Shown here: positions 39,979 to 50,900 of the stretch, one piece after another
Layout of the letters: each line of letters starts with the position of its first letter
Numbering within the stretch: position 1 is the first letter of the stretch
Assembly (NCBI GenBank): GCA_948146395.1
Contig: OX411558.1
Span: forward strand, 53,143,622-53,207,621
From: Fragum whitleyi
Taxonomy: Eukaryota > Mollusca > Bivalvia > Cardiida > Cardiidae
Reading direction: 5' to 3'
Length of the DNA: 64,000 bases
The notes under the pieces: generated by a model
Databases searched by the model: none
Seen by the model: only the letters and a program-made list of their open reading frames with translations
Told to the model about the DNA's origin: nothing
Made by a program: the position numbers and the translations under genes

Positions 39979-41331
39979 TATTTAACTGCTGTTGGGTTGA
40001 TTTTGTTAGCACCTTGCCTTATTGCATCTGTTTGCTTTTGGTTTGAATTAAGGGAGGTTGAAGGAGGAGGAGCAGGTTTCGAATCCGAAACCTGGTGTAC
40101 GTCCATATCCTCCTCGTCATCTGAATCGCTTAACTGTTGGAAGCGATTACCTGTTTTAACTGGAGGAGGAGAGACCTTCTCCAGATTAATGCGAGTCCGT
40201 CTCTGTTGAACAGACTCTGAAGGGTTTTTACTTGAAGATTTTACTTTTGCAGACGGTTTATCTTTATTAACATTGGCTTGAGAAGGTACGAGTAACTGGT
40301 TTGTTCTTTTCAGGATTGTTTGTATTATTTTCTAAACTTTTATCACTTGATACATTCACCTTAGGCTCTTCACCAGACATGATTTGGTTGATTTTATCTT
40401 TTACATCTGGGAACAATTCCGAAAGAATTTTCAACATGCGATCACATGAACTGCATTCCTTTGGCGCCTGATCAGAGTTAGGTTTAGCTTTACTAGCATA
40501 ACTAGTACCACTTTTCAGCATCTCCTCTCTGGACTCTACAATTTTCCATGCCTCAAAGAAAGAAAGTGATTTTCTGTACTTAATGCTTAAAATTTCTTTT
40601 TCTTTTTTAAACTTTGGGCATAATCTTGAGCTTGACGGATGGGCTTGTCCACAGTTAAAACATTTGAAATCATTTTCACAGGTAGCTTCATCATGTTCAT
40701 CTATATCACCAGTGAAAGAGCATTTTCTACAAACTTTAGTAGTCCTGCAGTTATCCTCATGATGTCCAAATCTCTGGCAATAAAAACAGCGCAGAGGGTT
40801 TGGGACATAAACATCCACATTAACTATTTGAAATCCAATTTTAATTTCTTTTGGCAAAGTTGGTTCGTCAAAGGTCAAAATATAAGTATTTGTTCTAGTC
40901 GTTTTGCCATCTTTCTTGAACTCCACTCTTCTAACTTGTTTTACACCTTGGGGTCTTAAATTCTTTTCAATTTCATGTATCAAGCAATTATTCAATTCTC
41001 TGCATCTGATGACACCTTATGACTGATTCAATTTTTCATGAGGATAGACCTGAACACTCTGATTAAAGAATTTCGATGTTTTAAGTAAGTTATCCGACTG
41101 TGCTCTTTTACTAACTTCGACAAGGATTGTTCCGTTTTTCAGGTTTTTAACAGACTTCGGAGTGCCAATAATTGCTCTTATTTGCTTCTCTATTACAAAG
41201 GGAGAGAGTTCTGCGACGGGATTGTCATCATCATCGCTTTCAATAATAATAAACTTTGGAAAAGAAGGCATGTTGATATTTTCATCTTCCGAATCCGATA
41301 GGTATCGCTTGGTTTTCTTTTGTTGAGCCAT
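39978..41331 (-). pseudogene. LINE C ORF1, one nonsense and one frameshift
   Basis: ATG at 41,329-41,331 (MAQQKKTKRY). The first 104 codons, with SPFVIEKQIRAI, end at a TAA (41,017-41,019) in the segment before GVIRC. The frame then continues to about 40,270 through three zinc knuckles (CFYCQRFGHHEDNC; CRKCSF...C; CFNCGQAHPSSSRLC) and shifts once near 40,285. The Pro/Ser-rich C-terminus (SDSDDEEDMDV) ends at the TAA at 39,978-39,980. It is closer to copies B and D than to A and E. Confidence 0.88.
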
Positions 41332-41942
41332 AGTGTATGTTGATATTTCATCGGCGATGCTCCAAACCACCCGCCCTCGGAGTCCTACAAGGGGACACCT
41401 AACCTGGGGAATTCCATCTCAGGAGAGGTGCCGGGGATACATCGCCGATATACTCGGTGCAAATGGGCTAGATCAAGCAAAAATACGCTGATGAATAATT
41501 CAACCAAGCATGAAATAGACATCAGACAGTAAAAATTGTAGATCAAACACCACGTTTACCCGATTGGCCCATGAGCCACCGCCTTCTAAGGCGTGAGTGA
41601 AAACATCATTTATTGAAAACGGTGGTTTAGGAAAAAGACAATTGAACAGACAAGTCTTTTGATAAAAACGCCCTAGGGCAAGGCATGACCAGCCGATTGA
41701 TCAGGTCGGGCCCGCCCGACCTCCCGTTTATCCCAACTCAGGGCCAAAGTGGTGTGTTGCAAAAACAGGGCCTAGCCAATCCCTGAGTTCACTCAACCAC
41801 CAGGATCCCGTCATCAGGCATTACGGGTCGCAGCCCACGGCAAACAGGCAGGTCCATTTGTTTGGGGTCTTACCATGTACTACATGGACAGCAGCCGACT
41901 ATTTCTATCCCCCCGCCCAGCTGGGGGCGTAACTGCGAACAT

Positions 41943-42606
41943 CTTTTTCGCAATCTATTCCAACCGTTTCTCGTTTAAAAAAGTTCAAAGTTTCGTCATC
42001 CAAGATATAATATCCGTTAGATATACGTCCGTTCCACTGTACAAGATTTTTTCATAAACAAGTCTTTTTATAATCGTATTTTTTCTAAGATGTTTCATCG
42101 CGAAGTATTTCAAATTGTTTTTTCATATTTATATAGTCCAATTTTACACTCTTAATTTAAGATTGGTAGGGGTACCATATTAGATAGACATTTTCCCACG
42201 ACCATTTTATCTGATAAGACGCAGGTGTGTGCTATACATTCACTCATCAATCAAATTCTTATATGACGTTTTTATCTTTACAACAAGAGGTATACATCGT
42301 GTCATCTCGAATAAAACACAATGATTAGCTGAGACGCAGGTGTGTTTCGTAAAAAATCACCAATTTATCTTTTATCTGACAGTTTGACCTCAAAGCAGAC
42401 ATTGTGATGTCGGATACAAAGACCACTAGAATGTGGTATTACGCGGGAGTGTCAAAATAGGTAATTTATCATTTTATCTAGCAGTTTGATCTAAATAGGC
42501 ATAACTCCCCTAACGTTCATTAAAAAGACGACGACACGGTTATTATAAGTTTCGAACAATTAAAAAACATGAGACAAAATGTAGGATGGGAGTTACTACA
42601 TACCTA
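41943..42606. other. No gene; short imperfect repeats
   Basis: Region between LINE C and element P3. GACGCAGGTGTGT occurs at about 42,220 and 42,344. TTTATCT(G/A)(A/G)CAGTTTGA occurs at about 42,368 and 42,477. These duplications directly upstream of P3 parallel the direct repeats upstream of P1 and may be remnants of a terminal region. Confidence 0.4.
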
Positions 42607-42631
42607 ACCAATCATATATCAACGTTGTGCT

Positions 42632-42640
42632 TATAAAAAT
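42632..42640 (+). promoter_or_regulatory. TATA box of the P3 PC4-like gene
   Basis: TATAAAAAT, 48 bp before the ATG at 42,688. A CCAAT motif lies at about 42,608. The arrangement resembles the upstream region of the P1 paralogue. Confidence 0.5.
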
Positions 42641-42687
42641 AGCCCACTTTACAATGCGTGGTAGACACTTGAATAAAAAAGTTCGAT

Positions 42688-43155
42688 ATGGATCCTACTT
42701 GCGATAGTGAAGGAATTCTTCAAAAAGTGAAAGGACGCTATGGTTATGAGAGGGATGATCGATGGCAAGGCCAAGCATGAGTGCACATTTTTGACTCGAG
42801 TAAATGTAGATATCAAAACGGGTTATACGATAAAACGAAAAAGAAATCTATTTCGTTTAAGTGGGCAGACGCCTTAATATTAAAAGACTGCTTGGGACAA
42901 CTAGAAACCTACGCACATCAAATAGAGGGTGAACAGGTGAGTTTTATATAACTTGTTTTAAGACAATATCAATTTTAAATATGTCGTTTTTTCTAAACTT
43001 TATCAAAATATTAACTTTTTTTTTCTTATACAATTTTTCGAAAAACTCTTACACTTTTATAACTTAATTTTAAGTTTATGGGAATGTCCGGAAGTCAGAC
43101 AGAGGCTTTGTTTGCGGAACACTTTGACGTTAACCCAACATCATCGCACAAGTGA
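42688..43155 (+). pseudogene. PC4-like gene of element P3 (two exons, one nonsense codon)
   Basis: Exon 1 (42,688-42,936, 83 codons) starts MDPTCDSEGILQKVKG, has a TGA at about 42,778, then continues VHIFDSSKCRYQNGLYDKTK and KKSISFKWADALILKDCL. A perfect donor GAACAG/GTGAGT follows, at the same point as in P1 and P2. The acceptor TTTTAAG at 43,074 opens exon 2 (43,075-43,155), which ends TSSHK. The nonsense codon lies just before the first conserved beta strand. Confidence 0.5.
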
Positions 43156-43386
43156 CACAGGTGAACCAAACTCTGACTAGCTCTGTATCGCCAAACCCTA
43201 CCGACACTGAACTTTGTAGCCCATCTTCATCAGTGGTATCTAGATCCTATGTGAACAGAAGTAAGCCCATACAACAAACACGAATCAACAACAGAATTCA
43301 ACCGTATTAACACATTTTATGTCATAATTAAATAAAGATAGTAGTTTATTGATACGCATCTGCGCAAAGATACAGTTAGTAGTATA

Positions 43387-43640
43387 ATGATACAGGCTTC
43401 GGTGAATATCGCTTATCTCAAATATGAACAAGGTGAATTCAGAGATACGGTATATATCGAACAAAAAGCGATTCAGTGTGAAGTTAGTGATTGCGTGACT
43501 CTTACAATTAAAAAAAGTGCCATGAAACCTCTATCATGATTAGAAACGCTTCTAAATTTGTTACAATTTCAGGTGAAATATTTAATTTTTATGTGATTCG
43601 AAAGAGGGAATTCAATGTCAATCTCGTTTCTCGAAAAACA
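43387..43640 (+). pseudogene. MxQA-family gene of element P3
   Basis: Starts MIQASVNIAYLKYEQGEFRD, continues EVSDCVTLTIKK and meets a TGA at about 43,534. In a neighbouring frame, ASKFVTISGE and NFYVIR follow, matching SKFVTISRDEW at about 33,150 in P2. It is the best-preserved N-terminal half of the three copies. The family is unknown. Confidence 0.5.
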
Positions 43641-43674
43641 GTAAAACGAAATGAATCAACACCTGATCTCTATT

Positions 43675-43805
43675 AAACAATAGAACCATGGTGGTTCTAG
43701 ATCGCTAACCCGCGTCTCTTTGACTCCTGGGACATCACATAAATTAAATAGGCAGATGTCATAAAGGAGATAATTTCTAAACTGAAACCAACTTCTAATC
43801 GGTCA
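43675..43805 (+). mobile_element. R2 element, head fragment
   Basis: GAACCATGGTGGTTCTAGATCGCTAACC then CTTTGACTCCTGGGACATCACAT is the R2 left terminus, cut off after about 130 bp. It interrupts the P3 remnant where the zinc-finger gene would be expected. Confidence 0.7.
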
Positions 43806-44430
43806 CCGCATGTTTCTCTCTTTTCTATACGTTCACAAGAAAATAAATGAGTAGAACTTTCCTTTCCTTGAAAGGCAAGTCAATTTTAATCATTTTGGTA
43901 AAAGATTTGTGTAAAAAGGACCAACAGAGCGATTGTAACAGTTAAAAGAAGACACCAATCCCTTCTTTGAAATAGTAACAAAACTCCCAAAATGCAGTTA
44001 TTTTTCAAAATTTCAGTCGAAGAAATAAACTTATGTTGTTGAAAAATAAGTATGCTTTCACTGCCTTAAAAGTAGCTGACTAGAAATAAGTAAAGAGCAC
44101 ATTATTCAAGACGTTCATTTGCGTAAATGAGGTGAAATTGTTAAATTCACCCCACCCACTTATGTTAATTTTGGAATAAGGGGTACCCATGTTCTCATGC
44201 AAGTTAAATTGTATTACCCTAAAAATTTTTCGATGAATTTTTGTTTGACATCTACCAAGAGGATGGGCTATCGGATCTCATCAAACACCGACAACTTTAA
44301 CATTATAAAGCAATACTTTTCGTGCTTTATATAAGTGACATATTAGAAGTTGGTTTAAGTTTAAATAAGATCAATACCATGGAAGTAGTGTTATTTTGGT
44401 GACGCACGAACCTTCCGGGGCCCTTCTTGG
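43806..44430. other. No gene recognised
   Basis: AT-rich DNA, no supported feature. It may contain unrecognisable P3 sequence. Confidence 0.35.
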
Positions 44431-44439
44431 AGGCCTGTT

Positions 44440-44640
44440 CTAAAAATAGACTCCTGCCATGAAAAACTTGTCTAAAAATAAGATCATGACTAGTTCTTAA
44501 AAGATTTTAAAAATAGATTTCCCGCCATTACACGAAGACCCTTTTCTAAAAAATAGAATGACGTCCTAATCTAAAAATAGAATGACGACCTTTTCTAAAA
44601 AAAAAATCATCAGTAGAATGACCGCCTGCTCTAAAAATAG
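44440..44640 (+). repeat. Cluster of CTAAAAATAG motifs
   Basis: Six related sites in 200 bp: CTAAAAATAG at 44,440, 44,571 and 44,631, and close variants at 44,472, 44,507 and 44,546. Several are followed by (A/T)TGACG(A/T)CC, giving an irregular array with a 20-60 bp period. CTAAAAATAG satisfies the MEF2 consensus YTAWWWWTAR, but the array may simply be a decayed minisatellite. Confidence 0.6.
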
Positions 44641-45264
44641 ATTGACGACAACCTTAGTATTCAACAACATTCTAAAAAATTAACAAAAATCCGTCTAAAG
44701 ATTACCAAGGGAAAACAATTCTTGTGACCTTACGCGTACCAATTTATAAGCTTTGAAATGATATCTCCCTTTAACTATATATTTGTTCATCTCATAAAAA
44801 AAGATACAATCGACATGAAGAGCTCATTGTAAAAGTGTTAACATTATGTTTCTATAATTCTTACAATAAAATTGCACCTGAGGTACAGCGCTTTTAGAAT
44901 ATTGGCGTATTGTGCAACTGAGATCATCAATTCATGGATTTCTAGCATTTTAACACAATATTTGAACACCCTCTCTGAGCCTCATCGCTAGCTTCTTCCT
45001 TTACCTAGATAAACGTTTATTTCTGATGTTATATAGCTGTAACCCAAGCCTAAGTATATTGGACTGAAGCGTTTCATTTAGTGAACGGCTTTCTGAAAAG
45101 GGGGAGAGGCAGAATTATTCAATACCGACCAAAACTTGTTTTCAGATCAAGAATATCTTGTTTCAGGTTTTGCGGTTATATTTAGCATATTTGATAAACA
45201 AAACCAACAAAGACTGGAAAACTACTGAATTCTGATTAATCTACTATTATTTCTACTTTTATAG
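44641..45264. other. No gene recognised
   Basis: AT-rich intergenic DNA without visible structure. Confidence 0.35.
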
Positions 45265-45532
45265 TCTGGCTCGTTGGCCGAGTGGTTAGCGCACTCGACC
45301 AGTTACCTGATGGTTGTGGGTTCGAGCCCCACCGGAAGCGGGTAGTGTATTTGGGCAGTACACTTTACAGACAAGGCCCCAGTCCACCCAGCTGTAAAAA
45401 TAGGTAGCAGTGGTTAAAAATCATTGCCTCTCTCTCTATGTGCAGGATAAGATCTGGAATGAGTAAGGACCACGATGGAAATAAGAGTCATTCGACCCTT
45501 TATCGTGTTATCCTCGAGTGGAAAAAAGAAAC
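45265..45532 (+). mobile_element. tRNA-derived SINE, second family
   Basis: The head reads TGGCTCGTTGGCCGAGTGG, TTAGCGCACTCGACC (A box, Leu/Ser-like) and GGGTTCGAGCCCC (B box, 45,318-45,330). The body contains GGGCAGTACACTTTACAGAC and ends in a short A-rich tail. The head resembles a functional tRNA, but there is no proper acceptor stem pairing after the B box. The tail differs from the SINE at 26,356. Confidence 0.7.
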
Positions 45533-45674
45533 AATTTCTTCATTCCAAAAATCGCAATGGAGATCCAAGCATGTTTGGTGATGCTTGAAGATATGTTAAA
45601 CTGGTTTACATTTTATATGATTAATCATAAGTCAGAGGATACATTTGTTTTATGTTCACACCAATTGTTTAAGA

Positions 45675-45967
45675 TGACGGGATATTAGAAACACCATTTA
45701 AAGACCAAGACGGTTTAACCCACCAAGAAAAGTTGTGCTCTACCATAGAATATACAAAGCAGATGTTCAATAATGTAGCGCAAAACTTGCATATAAGGGG
45801 GACGCCAGAAACTTTTAAATTTAATGTAGATCATACAGGAGCTTCTGGCGATGCAACTGAAAACACTAATACAACGCTTGCTTGTATCCGTAGCACCACA
45901 AAGTGACAGCTACACTGATAGTAGTTCATCACCGCCATCTTCACAACTTCCGGGTTCAGCAAACCTT
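45675..45967 (+). pseudogene. Unrecognised exon-like coding remnant
   Basis: A frame beginning after a TTGTTTAAG acceptor-like site reads DDGILETPFKDQDGLTHQEKL, then STIEYTKQMFNNVAQNLHIR, for about 77 codons. It shifts near 45,890 and continues as a serine-rich tail (SDSYTDSSSSPPSSQLPGS) to a TAA. The composition looks protein-like rather than random. It lies 2 kb beyond the last P3 gene and could belong to P3 or to a host gene. No family is recognised. Confidence 0.35.
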
Positions 45968-46243
45968 TAACGGTGCAGATTGACTCACATGACGATTTTA
46001 ACGATAAAAGAGAAACCACCATCAAGCAGAAATTATCAAATAAAAGAAAATTGAAACTAATTTTATATTCAAAAACTATATATTATTAGTAAACGTGTCA
46101 TTATAACATAATCAATATAAGGTAGAACATATAAGGAAACAACCTATTTTCACAACATGCTCTATAATACTTACAAAATATTTAGCACCAAACTTATGAT
46201 ATGATGGACTACCGTCTACATATTCTTAGTTTCAACTTTTGAA
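45968..46243. other. No gene recognised
   Basis: AT-rich sequence up to the broken end of LINE D. Confidence 0.35.
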
Positions 46244-48169
46244 TTCCATTGTATAATGTTATTCGCCATTATGGTGGTTAATGCAAAAAATAATACCACT
46301 TATAAATGGATGTAAGAAATTACCCATTATTTTACTGTTGTTAAATTGAATGTGTTCACATCTTGCCTTATCGCATCAGCTTTTTGATTTGATGGTGTTG
46401 GGTTTGAAGGAGGAGCGGGTACGTCCATCTCCTCCTCTTCATCTGATTCGCTTAATTCAGTGAAGCGATTTTCTGTTGGAACTGGAGGAGGGGAAACCTT
46501 CTCCAGATTAATGCGAGTCCTTCTCTGACTAACGGACTCTGAGACTGATTATATTTCTCTTTCTTAGACGGTTTAATGATACCTTTGTTTACACTACTTT
46601 ATTTTGTGTAGGAGCATGTGCTTTCTTTTCAGACTCAGGGGTTTTTCTATCATCGGTCCTCGGAGGTTCTGTGCTATTCAAGGGCGTTTCCCAAGCTTAT
46701 TCTTGGTCAAGCTTACTACGCACTTCAGGACACATTTCAGTGAGTATTTTTAGCATTCGTTCACAGGTTGTACATTCTTTTGATTTTGGGGTTGGGTATA
46801 ACTTTTGGCATCATCTCTGGTTTCAACTATTTTCCTTGCTTCAAAAAAGGAAACAGATTGCCTAAATTTTTCATTTGATATTTCTTTTTCTTTTTGGAAT
46901 TTAGGGCATAATCTTGAATTAGCAGGGTGTGCCATTCCACAATTGATATGCTCATCAATATCCCCTTCAAAGCCACATTTTCTACAGATTTTAGTCCTTC
47001 TACAATTATCCTCGTGATGCCCAAACTTCTGGCAGTTGAAACAGCGCAGAGGGTTGGGAACAAACACATCTACTTTAACAATTTGAAAACCCACTTTAAT
47101 ATTCTTTGGTAGAGAGGGCTCATTAAAAGTAAGAATATAAGTGTTTGTTTTTGTTTTCTTGCCATCCTTCATAAATTCAACCCTTTTAACTGCTGTTACA
47201 CCCTGCGGTTTTAAGTTTGTCTCAATTTCGTATATCAGACAAGACGACAATTCCCTGCACCGAATGACACCCTTAGAACTATATAACTTCCCATGTGCAT
47301 ATACTTTAACTCTATGATTGTGAACAATATAGTCATTTTCAGAAGATTGTCAGCTTGAGCCCTTTTTGTAATTTCAATTAATATATTTCCTTTTTTTGCA
47401 ATTTTCAACTGATTTCGGCGTTCAAATTATTGCCCTTATCTGCTTTTCTATTATAAAGGGTGAAAGGTCTGCTATTTCCATATCTGGGTCATCACTTTCG
47501 ACCCTTATGAACTTTGGAAAAGGCGGTTGATTAATGCTCTCATCCTCCGAGTCTGAAAGAACCCTCTTTTTTTTGGCTGATGCCATAAAAATTTGAGTTT
47601 ATTCAGCGGCGATGCTCCAAACCACCCGCCCTCGGAGTCCTACTAATGGGGACATCTAACCTGGGGAATTCCATCTCAGGAGAGGTGCCGGGGATACATC
47701 GCCGATATACTCGGTGCAAAATGGCTAGATCAAGCAATACAAACATCCGATAATTAATTCACCCAAGCATGAAGAAATAACGGAAAGCAAGATTGTCGAT
47801 CAAACAGCATGACCCGATTGGCCCATGAGCCACCGCCTTCTCAGGCATGTGAAAAAATAAGTTATTCAAATGAAAACGACGGTTTGTTGATAAAGGGTTC
47901 ATTTAAACGCCCTAGGGCAAGACATGACCAGCCGATTGATCGGGTGGGGCCCGCCCGACCTCCCGTTCATCCCAACTCAGGGCCAAAGTGGTGTGTTGCA
48001 AACACAGGGCCTAGGCAATCCCTGAGGTCACTCAACCACCAGGATCCCGTCATCAGGCATTACGGGTCGCAGCCCACGGCAAACAGGCAGGTCCATTTGT
48101 TTGGGGTCATGCCATGTACTACATGGACAACAGCAAACTATTTCTTTCCCCCCGCCCAGCTAGGGGCGT
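46244..48169 (-). mobile_element. LINE copy D, lacking almost all of ORF2 and the 3' end
   Basis: The 5' UTR (starting CGCCCCTAGCTGGGCGGGGGG) and ORF1 are present. ORF2 stops after about 28 codons (MANNIIQWN) at 46,244. Retrotransposition normally loses 5' sequence, so the missing 3' part indicates a later deletion or recombination. No target duplication is visible. Confidence 0.88.
46327..47586 (-). pseudogene. LINE D ORF1, several lesions
   Basis: ATG at 47,584-47,586 (MASAKKKRVL). The RRM-like part is split by frameshifts near 47,400 and 47,345. The frame 47,250-46,750 is open and carries CFNCQKFGHHEDNC and CRKCGF. A small deletion removes the cysteine pair before INCGMAHPANSRLC. The tail shifts further and ends at the TAA at 46,327-46,329, overlapping the ORF2 ATG. 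Confidence 0.82.
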
Positions 48170-48225
48170 GTTCTTATCAAGACCCTGAGGTCACATTTGG
48201 GCTCCACCTGGGTGCACCCCTTTTT
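48170..48225 (-). mobile_element. R2a core fragment
   Basis: Reverse complement of part of the R2a core (AAGACCCTGAGGTCACATTT, GGGTGCACCCC). It is wedged between LINE D and R1 copy 4. Confidence 0.6.
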
Positions 48226-48790
48226 AGCTCCATTGGCCAAAGGCCACTGGGCTATTGTCAAGACGTTGTGTCCGTCGTGCGTCCGTCCGTCCTTGCGTAA
48301 GGTCGTAAGCTTTTTCCTTGAAAATCTTCTCCTCAGAAACTACTTGATGAAATTGAAACAAACCTCACATGAATGAATCATGGTGACCTTCTTTTAAAGT
48401 TATTCAAGAAACTTTGATCCAATGAAAACATGGATTTAAGGGGCGAGATAATTTCCAAATATTTTGAAAAATGAGTTTTATCAGATTCTAATTGATGGAT
48501 ACCAATCAAAATAACATAAATGATGCTTGGGTGACCCTCTATCAGTGTACAAAAATATATTGTGATCGGATGAAAAATATGTATTTGATGGGCGGAGGTC
48601 ATTTTTCTATATGGTATTTAGTTGAAACTTTGAAATATTTTTTTTAGAATGTAAGTAATGGGTATATACCAAATTTCACTGGAATGTTACTTAAGTGACC
48701 CTTTATCAGTCTACCAAAATTTATTGTGATCGGATGAAAAATATGTATTTTATTGGCGAAGGTCATTTCTCAATATGTTATATTTCAGCT
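48226..48790 (+). mobile_element. R1 pearl-like element, copy 4 (right end missing)
   Basis: Left terminus AGCTCCATTGGCCAAAGGCC, GTCC microsatellite and about three core units. The sequence then departs at about 48,785 before any CTAG terminus. It is more diverged than copies 2 and 6. Confidence 0.7.
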
Positions 48791-49446
48791 TTCATTAAGA
48801 AGTTGCCATAATTTGATAGGGGTAGCTTTCAAAAGACCTTTTCAGATGAACTAGCTTGTACCCTATGCTAGAACAACTTGAATATTTTTTGAACGGGATA
48901 TATGCTACGTTTTTACTTGTGATTTATTAAATAAGTTATCTTTATCATGTTTTTCAAAAACTTCTTATATCTTTTATTAAGTTATCTATGATAAATTGTG
49001 AGCTGAAACCTTGATTTCCAAATTGATGAGTGTTATTTTTCAGAAATATGGAAGCCAAATTCGCGAAAACTGAACTCATCAACATAACTCGAGAAATATA
49101 TGAATGAAAGCTTTTTGCAGTTGTGCTTTGATTCACCAGGAACCAAAGTCATTGGTTAAAGAAGAGCACACAACTTGCACCAGGTCTTACATTTTGGCTG
49201 CTTTTTTCGTGGATCGATGTTGTGAAAGATTTTGACAAAAACTGTCGTGATTTGCTTGCAATGATATTCGTGGCGGTACAAGAAATTAACTGCTTTCCTC
49301 ATTATGGGGTGTGAGTGGTTTAATCTACGCGAGCTAGAAAACTTTACAATGAAAGACACGACAAAAGAAAGAGTGAAAACATTAAGTTTTAGGGGTAATA
49401 AGTGTATCTTCTGTACGTACATCACTAAACATGGCTCCAGTAGGTA
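48791..49446. other. No gene recognised
   Basis: AT-rich. The minus-strand frame at 49,156-49,458 (100 codons) starts inside the R2 head and shows no family motif, so it is not called. Confidence 0.35.
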
Positions 49447-50395
49447 CAAGAGGACCAAGATGGTCCTAGATCGCTGACCCGAGTTGCTTTGACCCCTGGG
49501 ACATCACATCAGTAAAATAGGCAGATGTCATTAAGGAGATTATGTTTAAAAAGAAAACCAAGTTTCACGAAGTTTGGGCCAATAACAAGAGACTTATCAT
49601 TTAGTCAATTTTTCTTGAGATCTCTAGAGTGTTAGCAAGAAAACGTCATAAAGGCCCCTTTTCCTGTGATATAGCATAAATCCTTCCCATTTTCAATAGG
49701 GTTTATCTTTAAGACCTGGCCAACATTCTGACCAAGTTTCGTGAAGATTAGGCCATATTTGTTACCTCTAGAGTGTGAACAAGAAAATTGTCATTAAGGC
49801 CCCTTTTCCTGTGATATGGCATGGATCTTTTTTTAATCTTCAAAAGTGTTTTTATTGTGACTTGGCCAACATTCTGACCAAGTTCCATGAAGATTGGGCC
49901 AATTTTTCGGCCTCTAGTGTGTAAACAAGAAAATTGTCAATAAGGCTCCTTTACCCGTGATATGGCTTGTTTCCTTCCCATTCTAAAAGGGTTCATCCTA
50001 GTGATCTGGCCAACATTCCGACCAAGTTTCATGAAGATAGGACCGTATTTGTGGTCTCAAGAGTGTAAACAAAAAAATTCAATAAGGCCCCTTTTCCCGT
50101 GATTTGGGCATTGATCCTTCTCTTTTTCAATAGGGTTCATCCTTGTGATTAGCATTCTGACAAAGTTTCATGAGGAGTGGATCATATTTCTAGCCACTAG
50201 AGTGTAAACACTTCAATTGTTGACTCCGGACGACAGTCATCCAAGGATCATTCTTTTGACGTTTGGTTCAAATCCAACTATGAGTTTCTGAGAGGATTTT
50301 TAGAGAAAAAGTTTACGACCGGACGCATGGATGGACGTACGAAGGACACATGGTCATGACAATAGCTCCAGTTACCTTAAGCCAGTGGAGCTAAA
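49447..50395 (+). mobile_element. Chimeric element: R2b head and core with R1 tail
   Basis: Starts with the R2 head (AGGACCAAGATGGTCCTAGA). It continues with about five R2b core units of about 150 bp (GGCCCCTTTTCCTGTGATAT; TGGCCAACATTCTGACCAAG). At about 50,236 it switches to the reverse-complement left end of R1 (AAGGATCATTC, TTTACGACCGGACGCA, CAGTGGAGCT). The switch is abrupt. Confidence 0.75.
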
Positions 50396-50900
50396 ATGAG
50401 GAGATCGACTAATGCTTTGTAAAGAATCATCCGAAAGCGCGCGTTTTCAATATCAATTCTTGAATATTATCGTTTTTAAGAACTTCAAAGTATAATTCAA
50501 ATACAGAGATTTCGCATTGTCAAAGTAATAATACCAAATACTGAATACAGTCTTATAAATAGCAATTAATTTTCATGTAAGAAGACCGGCACTTAAATAA
50601 GATGATAAAGACTTTATTCGCAATTTTTTTTCAAAGGTTTCCGTTAAAAATTATGGGTATAAGTAAATGGCAGTATGGTGAAAAGATTGCGTTGTGTCAA
50701 ACTTCTATGAAAGCCCAGGCAACATCAGGGCATGCTATAACACGTTATTTTCTGTTCAAGTTGGAACTTGTTCTACTGTTTTTCGTAGTATTTTAGTGAA
50801 GAAAAAAAGCAAATGAAATGATGAACAAAATTATGGATATGTTTGGCTCATCTCATCAGTGGGTACAAACGAACAATTTCTCGTTTATTACATTTTTAAA
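50396..50900. other. No gene recognised
   Basis: AT-rich. A 64-codon frame at 50,602-50,796 has no recognisable motif. Confidence 0.35.

Larger units (their letters stand above)
35867..41931 (-). mobile_element. LINE copy C, full length, intact ORF2
   Basis: Minus-strand copy of the B/C/D subfamily. The target duplication ACTGCGAACAT lies at 35,856-35,866 and 41,932-41,942. The 3' tail with four ATTC units is at 35,867-35,930. The 5' end has the conserved GCCCCCAGCTGGGCGGGG start. ORF1 has one nonsense codon and one frameshift; ORF2 is fully open. This copy is therefore a good reference for the family's polymerase. Confidence 0.95.

Noticed and set aside
45265..45340. Possible tRNA-Leu/Ser gene
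   Set aside because: Good A and B boxes but the 3' acceptor arm is missing; it continues as a SINE.
47809..48300. 163-codon open frame
   Set aside because: It runs antisense through the LINE D 5' UTR into R2 and R1 fragments; the composition is that of repeats, with no domain.
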